The notes: a model not told the origin generated them from the letters alone. A stretch of 64,000 nt of DNA from Tessaracoccus palaemonis (GCF_019316905.1 NZ_CP079216.1:1674001-1738000); one strand, 5' to 3'; shown: positions 27,577 to 37,807, numbered from the stretch's first letter. Program-made: numbers and translations.

Positions 27577-28227
27577 CTAGAAGTTCTCCGGATCGAACGG
27601 CAGGGGCTCCGGGTTCAGTGTCGCCTTGGCACGCACCGCGGTCATCCTGCGACGGTGGTGCGCCCTGCAGAGCACCTCGTAGCGGACCTCAGACCCCGCG
27701 ACCGTGTCCCCCACGACCACCTGGGTGCCCTCGGTGACCATCAGGCCGCCCACGGTGCGCGCGTTGTGCGTACCCCGCGCGCCGCACCAGCAGAGCGGTC
27801 CGATCGGCAGCGTCTCCATCCGGTCCGCGAGCTCGACAAGCCGCTGCGATCCGGGGAACAGGCGCGTGCGGAAGTCCGCGAGGATGCCGAACGCGTATAC
27901 GTCCAGCTGGAGTTCGTCGACGATCCGGGCCAACTGGTCGACCTGCTCAGGGGCGTAGAACTGGACCTCGTCGCACACGATGTAGTCGACGCGGCGCGCC
28001 TGGGTCAGTTCACCGATCACGTACCGCCAGAAGTCGAACTCCGCATCCACCTCCAGCGCGGCGACCTTGAGGCCGAGCCGCGACGTGATGACGCCGCTGC
28101 CCGAACGGTCCTGCGACGTGAAGACGCGGCCTCGGCGGCCGTGGCTCGACTGCGTGTAGTCGAGCTGCAGGGCCAGTGTCGACTTGCCGCAGTCCATCGG
28201 GCCGGTGTGGAAGACGAGCTCAGCCAC
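27577..28227 (-). CDS. tdk: Thymidine kinase (type II)
   Basis: A 216-residue salvage enzyme that phosphorylates thymidine with ATP. P-loop GPMDCGKST at 9-17, CDEVQFY with the base Glu near 85-91, the lasso domain zinc site (CWCGARG and CRAHH), and the thymidine-binding loop. GTG start inside the end of the glycosyltransferase gene (8-base overlap). Last gene of a four-gene operon. Confidence 0.94.
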   Translation of the reverse strand: MAELVFHTGPMDCGKSTLALQLDYTQSSHGRRGRVFTSQDRSGSGVITSRLGLKVAALEVDAEFDFWRYVIGELTQARRVDYIVCDEVQFYAPEQVDQLARIVDELQLDVYAFGILADFRTRLFPGSQRLVELADRMETLPIGPLCWCGARGTHNARTVGGLMVTEGTQVVVGDTVAGSEVRYEVLCRAHHRRRMTAVRAKATLNPEPLPFDPENF

Positions 28228-29467
28228 GTGGCTCCCTTCGTGAGATGAGATCCTGATATGCCTGTGCGTACTGCTCCGCTGTGCGCTCCGGCGCGAGATC
28301 CGGCAGCAACAAGGTCGACGCCTCGGCCATCGAGCGGCGTCGGGCCGGGTCCATCAGCACCCGGAACCCTTCCGCCATCGAGGCCACGTCCGGGCCGGTC
28401 AGCAGCGCGCTGTCGGGCGACAGACCCACCGTGAGCCGGTCGTCGCAGTACATGACCGGCAGGCCCGCAGACACGGCCTCGGCGATCACGAGCCCCTGGG
28501 AGTCGAAGCGGTGGGAGCCGAGAGCCAGCGCGTCGGCGTTGACGAGTTCGTAGGCGATCGCGTCCAGGCTGGAGAGATGGCCGCGGAAGTCGATGTTGTC
28601 CGCGCCCTTCGCGAGCCGTTTGAGCAGATCCCGCTGGTCGCCGTCTCCGACGATGACCAGTTCCGCGTCCGGCAGATCGGCGCGTCGGAAGGCCCGCACG
28701 AGCACGTCGAGGCGCTTCTCCTTGGCGAGCCGGCCGATGGACAGGAACCGCACACGGCCGTCGGTCCTCTCACGACGGGCCCTCCCGATGGCGGCGAGCA
28801 GGTCGCGGTTGTAGCCGGTGGGGACCACGTAGCTGGGCAGCGGGTAGCCGGCCGCCTCGTCGATCAGGCCGCGCATGAACGGGCTGGGCACGGTGTAGGC
28901 GTCCACGCGTTGCGCGATGCGCGCGAAGGACCGCCAGTCGGTGCGGGCGAAGAAGCCCCCCGTCTCGTGCCTGGCTGACGGCAGCCTGGTCGGAGGGACG
29001 ATCTCCAGGGGCGTGGCCCGGCGCAGGAGCGGTAGGACGAGCGCCTGATAGCTCCAGGTGCCCAACACCGCGGCCTTGATGGCGCGGTGCGTGCCGGCGA
29101 TGTTGGCGTGGAATGTATGCAGGTGCGGGATGTCCTGCAGGCGTGCGATGCGCGCGCCGAGGATCAGCGCGCCGCGCTCGGTCTGGCTGTGCACGACGTC
29201 GAACGCCGCGATGTCCGTGATCAGCCTCGCCCGGCGGGCGCTGCAGTGCAGGATGCTCAGATGCGCGGGCAGGCCCTCGATGTACATCGTCGGGCATTCG
29301 ATGACCCTGGCCAGCCGCGGCTTCTGCAGGTGCCGGTCGGGGGCGATCAGCGTCACGTGGTGGCCCTGTGCCGTCAGTTCCTCGATCTGGGTCTGCACCG
29401 ACCGTCCGATGCCACCGGAGGACGGGAAGAAGTCGTCGATCATGAGCGCGATCCGCAGCCCACTCAC
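28220..29467 (-). CDS. GT4 glycosyltransferase, possible glycolipid mannosyltransferase
   Basis: A 415-residue GT-B enzyme: DDFFPSSGGIGRSVQTQ near 11-27 in the N-lobe, FLSIGRLAKEKRLDVLVRAF near 245-264 and an EAVSAGLPVMY donor-binding segment near 345. Such enzymes move a sugar from a nucleotide donor; similar proteins build mannosylated or diglucosyl lipids. Acceptor and sugar cannot be told. GTG start overlaps the upstream phosphodiesterase stop (GTGA). Confidence 0.8.
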   Translation of the reverse strand: MSGLRIALMIDDFFPSSGGIGRSVQTQIEELTAQGHHVTLIAPDRHLQKPRLARVIECPTMYIEGLPAHLSILHCSARRARLITDIAAFDVVHSQTERGALILGARIARLQDIPHLHTFHANIAGTHRAIKAAVLGTWSYQALVLPLLRRATPLEIVPPTRLPSARHETGGFFARTDWRSFARIAQRVDAYTVPSPFMRGLIDEAAGYPLPSYVVPTGYNRDLLAAIGRARRERTDGRVRFLSIGRLAKEKRLDVLVRAFRRADLPDAELVIVGDGDQRDLLKRLAKGADNIDFRGHLSSLDAIAYELVNADALALGSHRFDSQGLVIAEAVSAGLPVMYCDDRLTVGLSPDSALLTGPDVASMAEGFRVLMDPARRRSMAEASTLLLPDLAPERTAEQYAQAYQDLISRREPRG

Positions 29468-30585
29468 GAAACGCCACCTGCCACCAGGAGCGGGACCTCC
29501 ATCTCGTCGCGGGTCAGCGACCCGTGCATCCCGACCAGACCGAACTCCTTGGGGGTGGCCCGGCTCATCACCGCGTGGTCCTCGGTCATCGCCGCCACGA
29601 CGTCGCCGATGCGGGCCTGGCTACGGTCGCGGACCAGCGGCCCGAACCAGCCTGCCTCGATGGCCTCGTCGCGCAGCAGCACCTGGGCGCGCTCGCCGAG
29701 GCAGGAGCGCCAGGCAACCGCCAGGGCGCGCGCATCGTCGCCGTACACATGGCGGAAACGCGGCTCGCCGCCCACCGCGTCGTGCCCGACCAGCCTCGGT
29801 TCGTCCTCCAGCACGATGCGGGAGCTCTCCGGCACGTTGATCATGCCGTGGTCGCCCGTGACGAGGAGGCACACGTCGTCGGGCAGCTGCCTGATCAGAT
29901 GGTCCACGAGGTCGTCGACGGCGCCGAGCCTGTCGAGCCACTGCCAGGAGCCGACGCCGAATCCGTGGCCGTCGTGGTCGAGCATCCGCTCGTAGGCGTA
30001 CACCAGCCGGGCGCTCTGCAGCGCCTCGGTGATGCGGCCGGCGACGTGCTCGACGTCGCCCTCGCGTGTGACGGGGACCGGGGTCGCGCCCCTGAACGCA
30101 AGGCGCGTGAGCGCGCTGCCGGAGAACCTGTCGAGCGTGACGGTCGCGGACCCGATGCCCTCGGCCGCCAGCTGCTGGAAGACGGTCGGCACGGAGGCGA
30201 ACGCGTCGACGTCGGCCGGCCCGCCCTCCCAGGTCAGCGCGTTGATGACGCGGTCCACGCTCGGCTCGCGGAAGCTGTAGCCCACGACGCCGTGCTCTCC
30301 CGGCGGCGCTCCGCAGCCCAGCGAGGTCAGCGAGGTCGCGGTGGTCGACGGCACCGAACACGTGAGCCGGTCGGCCCTTGCCTGCAGGGCGCCCATCGTC
30401 TCCGCATGGTCGGCGAACGCGGCGAGCTGGTGCCACCCGAGACCGTCGACGAGCAGCACCACGTATCGCGAGGCGTGCGGGAGCTGCAGCACGGGGTGGG
30501 CGCCCGTGAGCCGAGCCTGGACGCTTCCCAGGACGTTGACCAGCGCGTGGTCGGCGTAGCGGGGCTCGATGAAGGAGCCGCCCAT
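29464..30585 (-). CDS. Alkaline-phosphatase-family phosphodiesterase/pyrophosphatase
   Basis: A 373-residue enzyme of the type I phosphodiesterase/nucleotide pyrophosphatase family. Two-metal site residues are visible in LLVDGLGW (about 45-52), the nucleophile Thr in PSTTATSLTS (about 79-88), DHDGHGFG, TGDHGM and a late GMHGSL. Substrate unknown. Cytoplasmic by sequence, with no signal peptide. It overlaps DUF5998 upstream and the glycosyltransferase downstream. Confidence 0.85.
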   Translation of the reverse strand: MGGSFIEPRYADHALVNVLGSVQARLTGAHPVLQLPHASRYVVLLVDGLGWHQLAAFADHAETMGALQARADRLTCSVPSTTATSLTSLGCGAPPGEHGVVGYSFREPSVDRVINALTWEGGPADVDAFASVPTVFQQLAAEGIGSATVTLDRFSGSALTRLAFRGATPVPVTREGDVEHVAGRITEALQSARLVYAYERMLDHDGHGFGVGSWQWLDRLGAVDDLVDHLIRQLPDDVCLLVTGDHGMINVPESSRIVLEDEPRLVGHDAVGGEPRFRHVYGDDARALAVAWRSCLGERAQVLLRDEAIEAGWFGPLVRDRSQARIGDVVAAMTEDHAVMSRATPKEFGLVGMHGSLTRDEMEVPLLVAGGVS

Positions 30586-31142
30586 CAGCCGATCGCCCCC
30601 TGCAGCCTCAGCCCGAATCCGATCAGCTTGCGGGCGTTGTCACCGTCGGCCTGGGGGCTCATCCGGACCGTGATGTCGTCGGGCTGGATGACTCCGGTGT
30701 AGCCGTGGTCGGCCTCGCAGCTCGGGTCCTCGCAGGCGGCGGGGCCGAGGTCGACGCGCCGGGCGGCACCCCACACGATCGACAGCCACGCCTCGTTCAG
30801 CCCCGTGAGGTTCTCCGGGTCGGTGAGCGAGCGGGTGAGCACGACCGAGTCGATCGCCCGCAGCGCGACGATCTCGGTCGTGGCAAGGGCCTCCTCGCGG
30901 GTCCCCTCCCCCTCGTCGATGTGGACCAGCAGGAGCTGCGTCGCGGTGCGGACCAGGACGGTGATGTGACGGTGCAGCTCGCGGCCGGCGAACGTCGCCT
31001 CGTGCTGCACGAGGTGGTCGAGGATCTCGCGGCCGCCGAGTCCCAGTTCGACCGACTCGGCGACGAGGTTCGGATAGAAGCCGCTCTGCGCGATCTCAGC
31101 GGCAAGATCAGCGGGCAGCTGGGACTGGTCGGGTCGGGTCAC
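30585..31142 (-). CDS. DUF5998 family protein
   Basis: A 185-residue protein matching the actinobacterial DUF5998 family: helical start, then a beta domain with HRHITVLVRTATQLLLVHID, and a late DPSCEADHGY motif. Function unknown. First gene of the operon DUF5998-phosphodiesterase-glycosyltransferase-tdk; stop and next start overlap (TGATG). The linkage to the phosphodiesterase is widespread in Actinobacteria. Confidence 0.8.
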   Translation of the reverse strand: MTRPDQSQLPADLAAEIAQSGFYPNLVAESVELGLGGREILDHLVQHEATFAGRELHRHITVLVRTATQLLLVHIDEGEGTREEALATTEIVALRAIDSVVLTRSLTDPENLTGLNEAWLSIVWGAARRVDLGPAACEDPSCEADHGYTGVIQPDDITVRMSPQADGDNARKLIGFGLRLQGAIG

Positions 31143-31184
31143 CGGTCCATCATGTCATGTCGCGGCTGGACTAGGTTAGGAGCC

Positions 31185-32210
31185 ATGGCATCGCGACCCT
31201 TCATCGCCGCCCGTGTCGAGGACCGCTTCAACGGGCTGCTCGGCCGCGCCCTCGAGCGGCGCGGATGGCAGGAGTCGATCATCCCGTTCACCGGCTACGG
31301 GACCAGCGAGCAGCTGCGCATCCTGGCCCGCGTCGTGCTGCGCCCGTCGCAGGAGCTCGGCATCGTCCAGGCGGCCAACGCCCTGCTGTGGCGCCGTGGC
31401 TGGCGTAACTTCATGAACGCCGCGAAGGTCGGCGCGAAGGTGACCGTCGTCATCGGCGACACGCACATTCCCGTCACCGCGGACCGCGGCGGCTACATCG
31501 ACGTGCGCATCGTCAACCCCGGACTCGGGCCCGGCTGGCACGATGTCCAGCTCGTCACAGGCGATGCGAGCGCCACGGCGCGGGTGCAGGTCATCGGGGA
31601 CGACGTCACCTTCGGCATCGTCAGCGACATCGACGATACGATCCTGTCCACCTGGCTGCCGCGGCTCTTCATCGCCGCCTGGAACTCGCTGATCCTGACC
31701 GAGCAGGCCCGACAGGCCGTTCCGGGCATGGCGCGCATGTATCAGAGGCTGCTCGCCGAGAACCCCGGCTCGCCCATCATCTACGTCTCCACGGGCGCCT
31801 GGAACACCTACCCCATGATCTCGCGCTTCATCGCCCGCCACGGCATCCCTGCCGGGGCGATGCTGCTGACCGACTGGGGACCCACCAACACCGGGTGGTT
31901 CCGCAGCGGCGTCGACCACAAGCGCCGCTGCCTGCGCGAGCTCGCGCGGGACCTTCCCGACATCGCCTGGCTGCTCGTCGGCGATGACGGCCAGCACGAT
32001 CCGGACCTCTACGCGGAGTTCGCGGCGCTGCAGCCCCGCCACGTCCGGGCGCGCGCCATCCGCCAGCTCACTCCCGGTGAGCACGCCCTTGCGCACGGCC
32101 TGCCGATGGAGGTCCCCGATTCGGACAAGCAGTGGGAGCCGGAGAAGGCACCCGAGGTCCGGGCACCCGACGGGGACGGCCTCGCCGACCAGCTGGCAGA
32201 GATCCTCTGA
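31185..32210 (+). CDS. App1-type phosphatidate phosphatase-like protein (DUF2183)
   Basis: A 341-residue protein. An N-terminal beta domain (about 35-140) precedes the HAD-like App1 catalytic domain with the DxDxT motif in VSDIDDTIL near 146-154, a STGAWNTYP motif II and VGDDGQHD near 265. Yeast App1 dephosphorylates phosphatidic acid; bacterial members are untested and may act on other phospholipids. Start at 31185 after TTAGGAGCC. It lies 59 bases before parC. Confidence 0.83.
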   Translation: MASRPFIAARVEDRFNGLLGRALERRGWQESIIPFTGYGTSEQLRILARVVLRPSQELGIVQAANALLWRRGWRNFMNAAKVGAKVTVVIGDTHIPVTADRGGYIDVRIVNPGLGPGWHDVQLVTGDASATARVQVIGDDVTFGIVSDIDDTILSTWLPRLFIAAWNSLILTEQARQAVPGMARMYQRLLAENPGSPIIYVSTGAWNTYPMISRFIARHGIPAGAMLLTDWGPTNTGWFRSGVDHKRRCLRELARDLPDIAWLLVGDDGQHDPDLYAEFAALQPRHVRARAIRQLTPGEHALAHGLPMEVPDSDKQWEPEKAPEVRAPDGDGLADQLAEIL

Positions 32211-32269
32211 CGGCGCGATATCCTCACCCTCGCACCCGTCAACTGAACCGACACCAGGAGGCCGCTCGC

Positions 32270-34774
32270 ATGGCGAAGCCCACGATCGACGATGACGCCC
32301 TCGAAGAGGAGAACATCCTCGACGTCGACGTCACGGCCGAGATGGAGGCCAGCTTCCTCGAGTACGCCTACTCGGTGATCTACTCCCGGGCACTCCCGGA
32401 TGCCCGGGACGGCCTCAAACCTGTGCAGCGGCGCATCCTCTTCTCGATGGACGAGATGGGGATCCGCCCCGACCGGGGCCACGTCAAGTGCGCCCGCGTG
32501 GTGGGCCAGGTCATGGGCCTTCTCCACCCGCACGGCGACGTTGCCATCTACGACGCGCTGGTGCGCATGGGTCAGCCGTGGGCGATGCGGCTCCCGCTGG
32601 TCGACGGGCACGGCAACTTCGGCTCGCTCGACGCCGGCCCCGCCGCCATGCGCTACACCGAGTGCCGGATGGGACCCGCGGCGCTGGCCATGACGGCGGG
32701 CATCGACCAGGACACCGTCGACTTCAAGCCGAACTACGACGGCAAGGAGTCCGAACCGGCCGTCCTGCCCGCGGCCTTCCCCAACCTGCTGGTCAACGGC
32801 GCCACCGGCATCGCGGTGGGCATGGCGACCAACATCGCACCCCACAACCTCATCGAGGTCGTGGCGGCCCTGAAGCAGCTGCTGAAGGACCCGAGCATCG
32901 ACCTCGACGCCCTCATGCGCCACATCCCCGGCCCCGACTTCCCGACGGGAGGCAAGATCGTCGGGCTCGACGGCATCCGCGACGCCTACGCGACGGGCCG
33001 GGGCAGCTTCCGGATCCGCGCCACCACGCGCATCGAGAAGGTGTCCCCGCGCCGGATGGGCATCATCGTCACCGAACTGCCGTACATGGTCGGTCCGGAG
33101 AAGATCATCGAGCAGATCAAGAAGGGCGTCGACGACAAGAAGCTCACGGGCATCGCCGACGTCAAGGACCTCACCGACCTCAAGCACGGCACCCGGCTGA
33201 TCATCGAGGTCAAGAACGGCATCAACCCGGAGGCGCTGCTGCAGCAGCTCTACCGGGCGACCAAGCTCGAGGACACGTTCGCCATCAACGCGGTCGCGCT
33301 GGTCGAGGGCCAGCCGCGCACCATGCCGCTCAAGGAGATGCTCGAGGTCTACCTGGCGCACCGCCTCGAGGTCACCACCCGGCGAACCCGCCACCAGCTG
33401 ACCCGGGCCGAGGACCGGCTGCACCTCGTGCGTGGCCTCATCACGGCCATCGCCGACATCGACGACGTCATCGCGATCATCCGCAGCTCCGCCGACGCCG
33501 GCGAGGCGCGCGAGCGCCTGATGGGCGCCTTCGACCTGACCGAGATCCAGGCGAACTACATCCTCGACATGCAGCTGCGCAGGCTGACCCGCTACTCGAC
33601 CATCGAACTGGAGAAGGAGGCCGAGGAGCTCTCGACCACCATCGCCTCCCTGCGCCTGATCCTCGACGACGAGTCCGTGCTGCACCGGGTCGTCGGCGAC
33701 GAGCTGACCCAGGTCTCCAGGCAGTTCGGCACCCCGCGCCGCACCATCCTGCTGGCCTCCGGCGGGGCCCCGGCCACCGCGGTCGGCCCACTCGAGGTGC
33801 CAGACGACCCCTGCTGGGTCCTACTCAGCGGCACGGGACTCGTCGCGCGCACCGACTCCGCGGACCCGCTGCCCACGTCCGGCCGGTCCCGGCATGACGT
33901 CGTGGTGGCCAGCTGCCGCACCACGGCCCAGGCAGAGTTCGGCGTCGTCACCAACCTCGGGCGCCTGATCCGCTGCCGCGCGATCGAGCTGCCGACCGTC
34001 CCGCTGACGGCCACCGCGCCGTCCCTGCAGGGCGGCAGCCTGGCGCACGAGCTGTGGCCGCTGGCGAAGAACGAGCGGCCACTGGGGCTCGTGCCGCTCA
34101 CCGAGGATGCGCCCGGCCTGGTGCTCGGCACCCGCCTCGGCGTCGTCAAGCGCGTCAACAACGAGGTGCTTGCCAAGGACGCCTGGGACGTCATCAGGCT
34201 CGATGACGCAGACGAGGTCGTCGGCGCGATGGCCGACGACGAGGCCGCAGATCTGGCCTTCGTCACCAGCGACGCCCAGCTGCTGCGTTTCCCCGCCGCC
34301 GCGGTGCGCCCGCAGGGCCGCGCCGGCGGAGGCGTGGCCGGCATCAAGCTCGGCGCCGGCGCGCGCGTCATCTGGTTCGGAGCCGTGCGGGCCGACAGTG
34401 ACGACGTCGTGACTGTCTCGGGTTCAGCCGACGCCCTGCCCGGCACCGAGGCGGGCCTGGCCAAGGTCACCCCGCTTGCCGAGTACCCGGCGAAGGGCAG
34501 GGCCACTGGGGGCGTGCGCTGCCACCGGTTCCTCAAGGGTGAGGGTGCGCTGCTCATCGCGGCCGTCGGCCCGCGACCCGTGGTGGCCGCGGCCGCGAGC
34601 GGCTCGGCTGTCGACCTGCCCGCCGCCGACCCCCGACGCGACGGCTCAGGCGTCGCGCTGGCCCAGCCGGTGACCATGATCGCCGGGCGTCCGGGCGGCC
34701 CGTCCGCGGCGGATGCGGGTGGCCGAGATGACGCCAGCGGGGGCGACTCCTCGGCGGTAGAGTCCCTGTTCTAG
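32270..34774 (+). CDS. parC: DNA topoisomerase IV subunit A
   Basis: An 834-residue type IIA topoisomerase A subunit. The active-site tyrosine is Y129 in MRYTECRM, within the winged-helix domain; a coiled-coil gate follows, then a beta-pinwheel C-terminal domain from about 490. The lack of a clear GyrA-box and its pairing with ParE, which faces it 6 kb away, mark it as topoisomerase IV rather than gyrase. It decatenates daughter chromosomes. The ATG at 32270 follows CCAGGAGGCC. Confidence 0.9.
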   Translation: MAKPTIDDDALEEENILDVDVTAEMEASFLEYAYSVIYSRALPDARDGLKPVQRRILFSMDEMGIRPDRGHVKCARVVGQVMGLLHPHGDVAIYDALVRMGQPWAMRLPLVDGHGNFGSLDAGPAAMRYTECRMGPAALAMTAGIDQDTVDFKPNYDGKESEPAVLPAAFPNLLVNGATGIAVGMATNIAPHNLIEVVAALKQLLKDPSIDLDALMRHIPGPDFPTGGKIVGLDGIRDAYATGRGSFRIRATTRIEKVSPRRMGIIVTELPYMVGPEKIIEQIKKGVDDKKLTGIADVKDLTDLKHGTRLIIEVKNGINPEALLQQLYRATKLEDTFAINAVALVEGQPRTMPLKEMLEVYLAHRLEVTTRRTRHQLTRAEDRLHLVRGLITAIADIDDVIAIIRSSADAGEARERLMGAFDLTEIQANYILDMQLRRLTRYSTIELEKEAEELSTTIASLRLILDDESVLHRVVGDELTQVSRQFGTPRRTILLASGGAPATAVGPLEVPDDPCWVLLSGTGLVARTDSADPLPTSGRSRHDVVVASCRTTAQAEFGVVTNLGRLIRCRAIELPTVPLTATAPSLQGGSLAHELWPLAKNERPLGLVPLTEDAPGLVLGTRLGVVKRVNNEVLAKDAWDVIRLDDADEVVGAMADDEAADLAFVTSDAQLLRFPAAAVRPQGRAGGGVAGIKLGAGARVIWFGAVRADSDDVVTVSGSADALPGTEAGLAKVTPLAEYPAKGRATGGVRCHRFLKGEGALLIAAVGPRPVVAAAASGSAVDLPAADPRRDGSGVALAQPVTMIAGRPGGPSAADAGGRDDASGGDSSAVESLF

Positions 34775-34795
34775 GACCACTGACGGGAGCTGACC

Positions 34796-35287
34796 ATGGC
34801 CTTTGACGACCTGCTTGAGGCAAACGAGCGCTACGCCGCCGATTTCCACGACGGATTCTTCGACGGCGTCGCCAAGGCCGGCGTGGCCATGGTCACCTGC
34901 ATGGATTCACGCATCGAGCCGCTCGCGATGCTCGGCCTGCACCTGGGAGACGCCAAGATCCTGCGGACGCCGGGCGGTCGCGTCACCACCTCGACGCTGA
35001 CCGGATGCGTGCTGAGCGTCCAGCTGCTGCAGGTCACGCGCATCATGATCGTGCCGCACACCCGCTGCGCCATGGCCTCCGGCACCGACGCCGACATCCG
35101 CCGCAGGATCGCCGAGCGCACCGGGGAGGACACCAGCTGGATCGACTTCGGCGCGAACCCGGACCAGATGGGCCGGCTCCACGAGGACGTCGACCGGGTC
35201 CGCAGCCACCCCCTGATCCGCGGCGAGGCCGAGGTCGGAGGCTTCGTCTACGACGTCGACAGCGGCCTGCTCCGTCAGGTCATCTGA
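34796..35287 (+). CDS. Beta-class carbonic anhydrase
   Basis: A 163-residue beta-carbonic anhydrase interconverting CO2 and bicarbonate. Zinc ligands C35, H88 and C91, with the D37-R39 dyad in CMDSR. This is the short clade similar to mycobacterial CanA. It begins 21 bases after parC and may be read through from it; no terminator is visible between. Convergent with the lactate regulator gene. Confidence 0.93.
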   Translation: MAFDDLLEANERYAADFHDGFFDGVAKAGVAMVTCMDSRIEPLAMLGLHLGDAKILRTPGGRVTTSTLTGCVLSVQLLQVTRIMIVPHTRCAMASGTDADIRRRIAERTGEDTSWIDFGANPDQMGRLHEDVDRVRSHPLIRGEAEVGGFVYDVDSGLLRQVI

Positions 35288-35293
35288 ACCGGC

Positions 35294-36019
35294 TCAGCCG
35301 AAGATCGCCCGGTGAGCCCCGCGGATGTGGGCCTCACAGCGCTCGGTCGCCAGTCGGCCGTCCCGCATCCTCAGCGCCTCGAGGATGCCGGCATGTTCCT
35401 CGTTGAGGCGGGTCCGCAGAGGCTCCCAGTCGCTCTCGCGTTCCCCCTCGAGGATGCGTGCCGCCACCGCCTCCCGGATCGCGATGGTCAGGTCGCGGAC
35501 AAGGCGGTTCGCGCCAAGGAGCGCGATGGTGACATGGAAGCGGGTGTCGAGCTCATTGAACTCCTCGACGCCTTCCGTGGATTGCATTTCCGCAACAATC
35601 CCCTGCAGTAATCTGACGCCGTCGTCGTCAATGGAGTGGGCCGCCGCCTCGGCCGCGGCCCGCTCGAGAACCACGCGCGTCGACGTCACCTCGTCGAACG
35701 AGATGGCCCCCAGAGCGACGTGGAGGCGCAGCACGCGAGCGAGCGCGACGCCCTGGCCCGTTGCCACCCGCGTGCCCCCTCGCGGCCCCGTCTGGGACGT
35801 GACTACGCCCTGAGCCTGCAGAACCTTGATCGCCTCGCGCACCGCGGACCGGCTCGCACCGAGCTGCAAAGCGAGTTCACGCTCGTTGGGGAGACGCTCC
35901 CCCGGGGCCACGTTGCCCTCCAGGATCTCACCCGTCAGATAGTCAAGGGCGGAATCAAAACCGCCGACACTCACTGTCATATGACTCATTGTGACGGCAA
36001 TCCGGGAGATTTGGAACAT
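35294..36019 (-). CDS. lldR: FadR-family GntR regulator of lactate genes (LldR/LutR-like)
   Basis: A 241-residue regulator with a winged helix (about 20-85: LPNERELALQLGASRSAVREAIKVL) and a helical FCD effector domain (about 100-235) with conserved His and Asp for metal/ligand binding. LldR proteins repress lactate genes and are released by L-lactate. Divergent from lldP-lutABC, with a matching operator between. Start is uncertain: 36019, 35989 or 35980, none with a good ribosome site, so a leaderless message is possible. Confidence 0.85.
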   Translation of the reverse strand: MFQISRIAVTMSHMTVSVGGFDSALDYLTGEILEGNVAPGERLPNERELALQLGASRSAVREAIKVLQAQGVVTSQTGPRGGTRVATGQGVALARVLRLHVALGAISFDEVTSTRVVLERAAAEAAAHSIDDDGVRLLQGIVAEMQSTEGVEEFNELDTRFHVTIALLGANRLVRDLTIAIREAVAARILEGERESDWEPLRTRLNEEHAGILEALRMRDGRLATERCEAHIRGAHRAIFG

Positions 36020-36030
36020 TATGTCGGGGT

Positions 36031-36041
36031 TGGTCTGACCA
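36031..36041. promoter_or_regulatory. LldR-type operator
   Basis: TGGTC-T-GACCA, a perfect 5-1-5 palindrome that fits the FadR/LldR consensus TNGTNNNACNA. It lies 12 bp from the regulator's first codon and overlaps the likely -35 of lldP. Confidence 0.65.
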
Positions 36042-36063
36042 GATGGAAGTCGCCTGTTATCTT
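36036..36063 (+). promoter_or_regulatory. Putative lldP-lutABC promoter
   Basis: TGACCA (36036-36041) and TATCTT (36058-36063) with 16-base spacing, 57 bases before the lldP start; the -35 is inside the operator. Confidence 0.4.
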
Positions 36064-36119
36064 GGTGCGGCAGGCCAACGACGGCCGGCGAACTGACGTT
36101 TCGACAACGGAGTCCTTAC

Positions 36120-37787
36120 ATGTACCAACCTGAACTAGCGCCTCTCGGGAGCCTGGCGCTGTCGGCACTGGTGGCGCTCCTGCCACTCGTGGTGATGTTC
36201 CTCACCCTCGGCGGCCTGAAGTGGAAGGCCCACTGGGCCGGCCTCGCATCGCTGCTGACCGCAATCATCGTGGCCGTGGCCGCTTTCAACATGCCCGTGG
36301 GTCTCGCACTCCTGTCGGGCGCAGAGGGCGCCGTCTACGGCCTGTTCCCCATCACCTGGATCGTGCTGACCGCCATCTGGCTGTACCAGGTGACCGTCGT
36401 CAGCGGCCGCTTCGAGGATCTGCGAGCCACCTTCGGGCTCATCTCCGATGATCCGCGCATCCTCGCGATCCTGATCGCCTTCTGCTTCGGCGGCCTGATG
36501 GAGGCCCTGGCCGGCTTCGGCGCACCCGTCGCCATCACCGGCGTCATGCTGATGTCGATCGGCTTCTCCCCCGTCCGCGCCGCCATGGTCGTCCTGCTGG
36601 CCAACACCGCCCCCGTCGCCTTCGGCGCCGTCGGCACCCCGATCATCACCGCCGGCGGTCTGACCGGCCTCGACTACCACACCATCGGCGCCTACGTCGG
36701 CCACCAGTCCCCGGTGCTCGCGCTGTTCGTCCCCTGCCTGCTCGTGCTGCTCGCCGACGGCAAGAAGGGCCTGAAGCAGACCTGGCCCGCCGCCGTCGTG
36801 ATCGGCGTCTCCTTCGCGATCGCCCAGTGGCTGTCGGCCACCTACTTCTCCACCGAGCTGACCGACATCGTCGCCTCCCTGACCGCGCTGGCCGTCGGCG
36901 TCGTATTCCTCCGCTTCTGGAAGCCGCAGGGCGGCGCCGAGGCGCTGCAGCGCATGGCGGTGGAGCGGGAGAACTCCAAGGTCGCCGACGCTGTCGAGCC
37001 CGCGCACGTGGGACACGCCCCCGCGGGCGCCCTCACCACTGGTCGTATCTTCATGGCCCTGGTCCCCTACCTGCTGGTCATCCTGATCTTCACCGTCGCC
37101 AAGCTCGTCGGCCCCGTGAAGGCCTTCCTCGCCAGCACCGACCTCAAGATCCACTGGCCCGGCCTCTACGGCAACCTCCTGAAGGACGGCGAGCCGTCGA
37201 CCTCGGCGATCTACACCTTCGGCTGGCTGTCGAGCCCCGGCACCCTGCTGGTCATCACGGCCATCCTGGTAGGCATCATCTACCGCGTCTCCTTCAAGAA
37301 CATGGTCGGCGAGCTGTGGGCCGTCATGCACAAGATGCGCTGGTCGGCACTCACCATCGCCTCGGTGCTCGCCCTGGCCTACGTGATGAACCTGTCCGGG
37401 CAGACCACCACCATCGGCTACTGGGTCGCCGGCATCGGCGCCGCATTCGCGTTCCTCTCGCCGATCCTCGGCTGGATCGGCACCGCGGTCACGGGCTCGG
37501 ACACCTCCGCGAACGCGCTGTTCGCCACCCTGCAGCAGACCACGGCCAACAAGATCGGCGTCGACGAGTACCTGCTCGTGGCCGCCAACACCTCGGGCGG
37601 CGTGGTCGGCAAGATGATCTCCCCGCAGAACCTGGCCATCGCCTGCTCCGCCGTCGGCCTGGTCGGCGCCGAGTCGCTGCTGTTCCGCAAGGTCGTCCTC
37701 TGGAGCCTCGGGCTGCTCCTGGTGCTGTGCATCCTGATCGGACTGCAGTCCACCCCGGTGCTCTCCTGGATGCTCCCGGTCCGTTGA
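36120..37787 (+). CDS. lldP: L-lactate permease LldP
   Basis: A 555-residue transporter with about 13-14 membrane segments; it imports lactate (and often glycolate) with protons. Family marks include the GLMEALAGFGAPVAITG stretch near 125-141, the ANTAPVAFGAVGTP segment near 160-173, and SDTSANALFATLQ near 460-472. It is followed 20 bases later by lutA, so uptake and oxidation are co-expressed. Confidence 0.95.
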   Translation: MYQPELAPLGSLALSALVALLPLVVMFLTLGGLKWKAHWAGLASLLTAIIVAVAAFNMPVGLALLSGAEGAVYGLFPITWIVLTAIWLYQVTVVSGRFEDLRATFGLISDDPRILAILIAFCFGGLMEALAGFGAPVAITGVMLMSIGFSPVRAAMVVLLANTAPVAFGAVGTPIITAGGLTGLDYHTIGAYVGHQSPVLALFVPCLLVLLADGKKGLKQTWPAAVVIGVSFAIAQWLSATYFSTELTDIVASLTALAVGVVFLRFWKPQGGAEALQRMAVERENSKVADAVEPAHVGHAPAGALTTGRIFMALVPYLLVILIFTVAKLVGPVKAFLASTDLKIHWPGLYGNLLKDGEPSTSAIYTFGWLSSPGTLLVITAILVGIIYRVSFKNMVGELWAVMHKMRWSALTIASVLALAYVMNLSGQTTTIGYWVAGIGAAFAFLSPILGWIGTAVTGSDTSANALFATLQQTTANKIGVDEYLLVAANTSGGVVGKMISPQNLAIACSAVGLVGAESLLFRKVVLWSLGLLLVLCILIGLQSTPVLSWMLPVR

Positions 37788-37807
37788 GTCAAGTAAAGGA
37801 ATAAACC

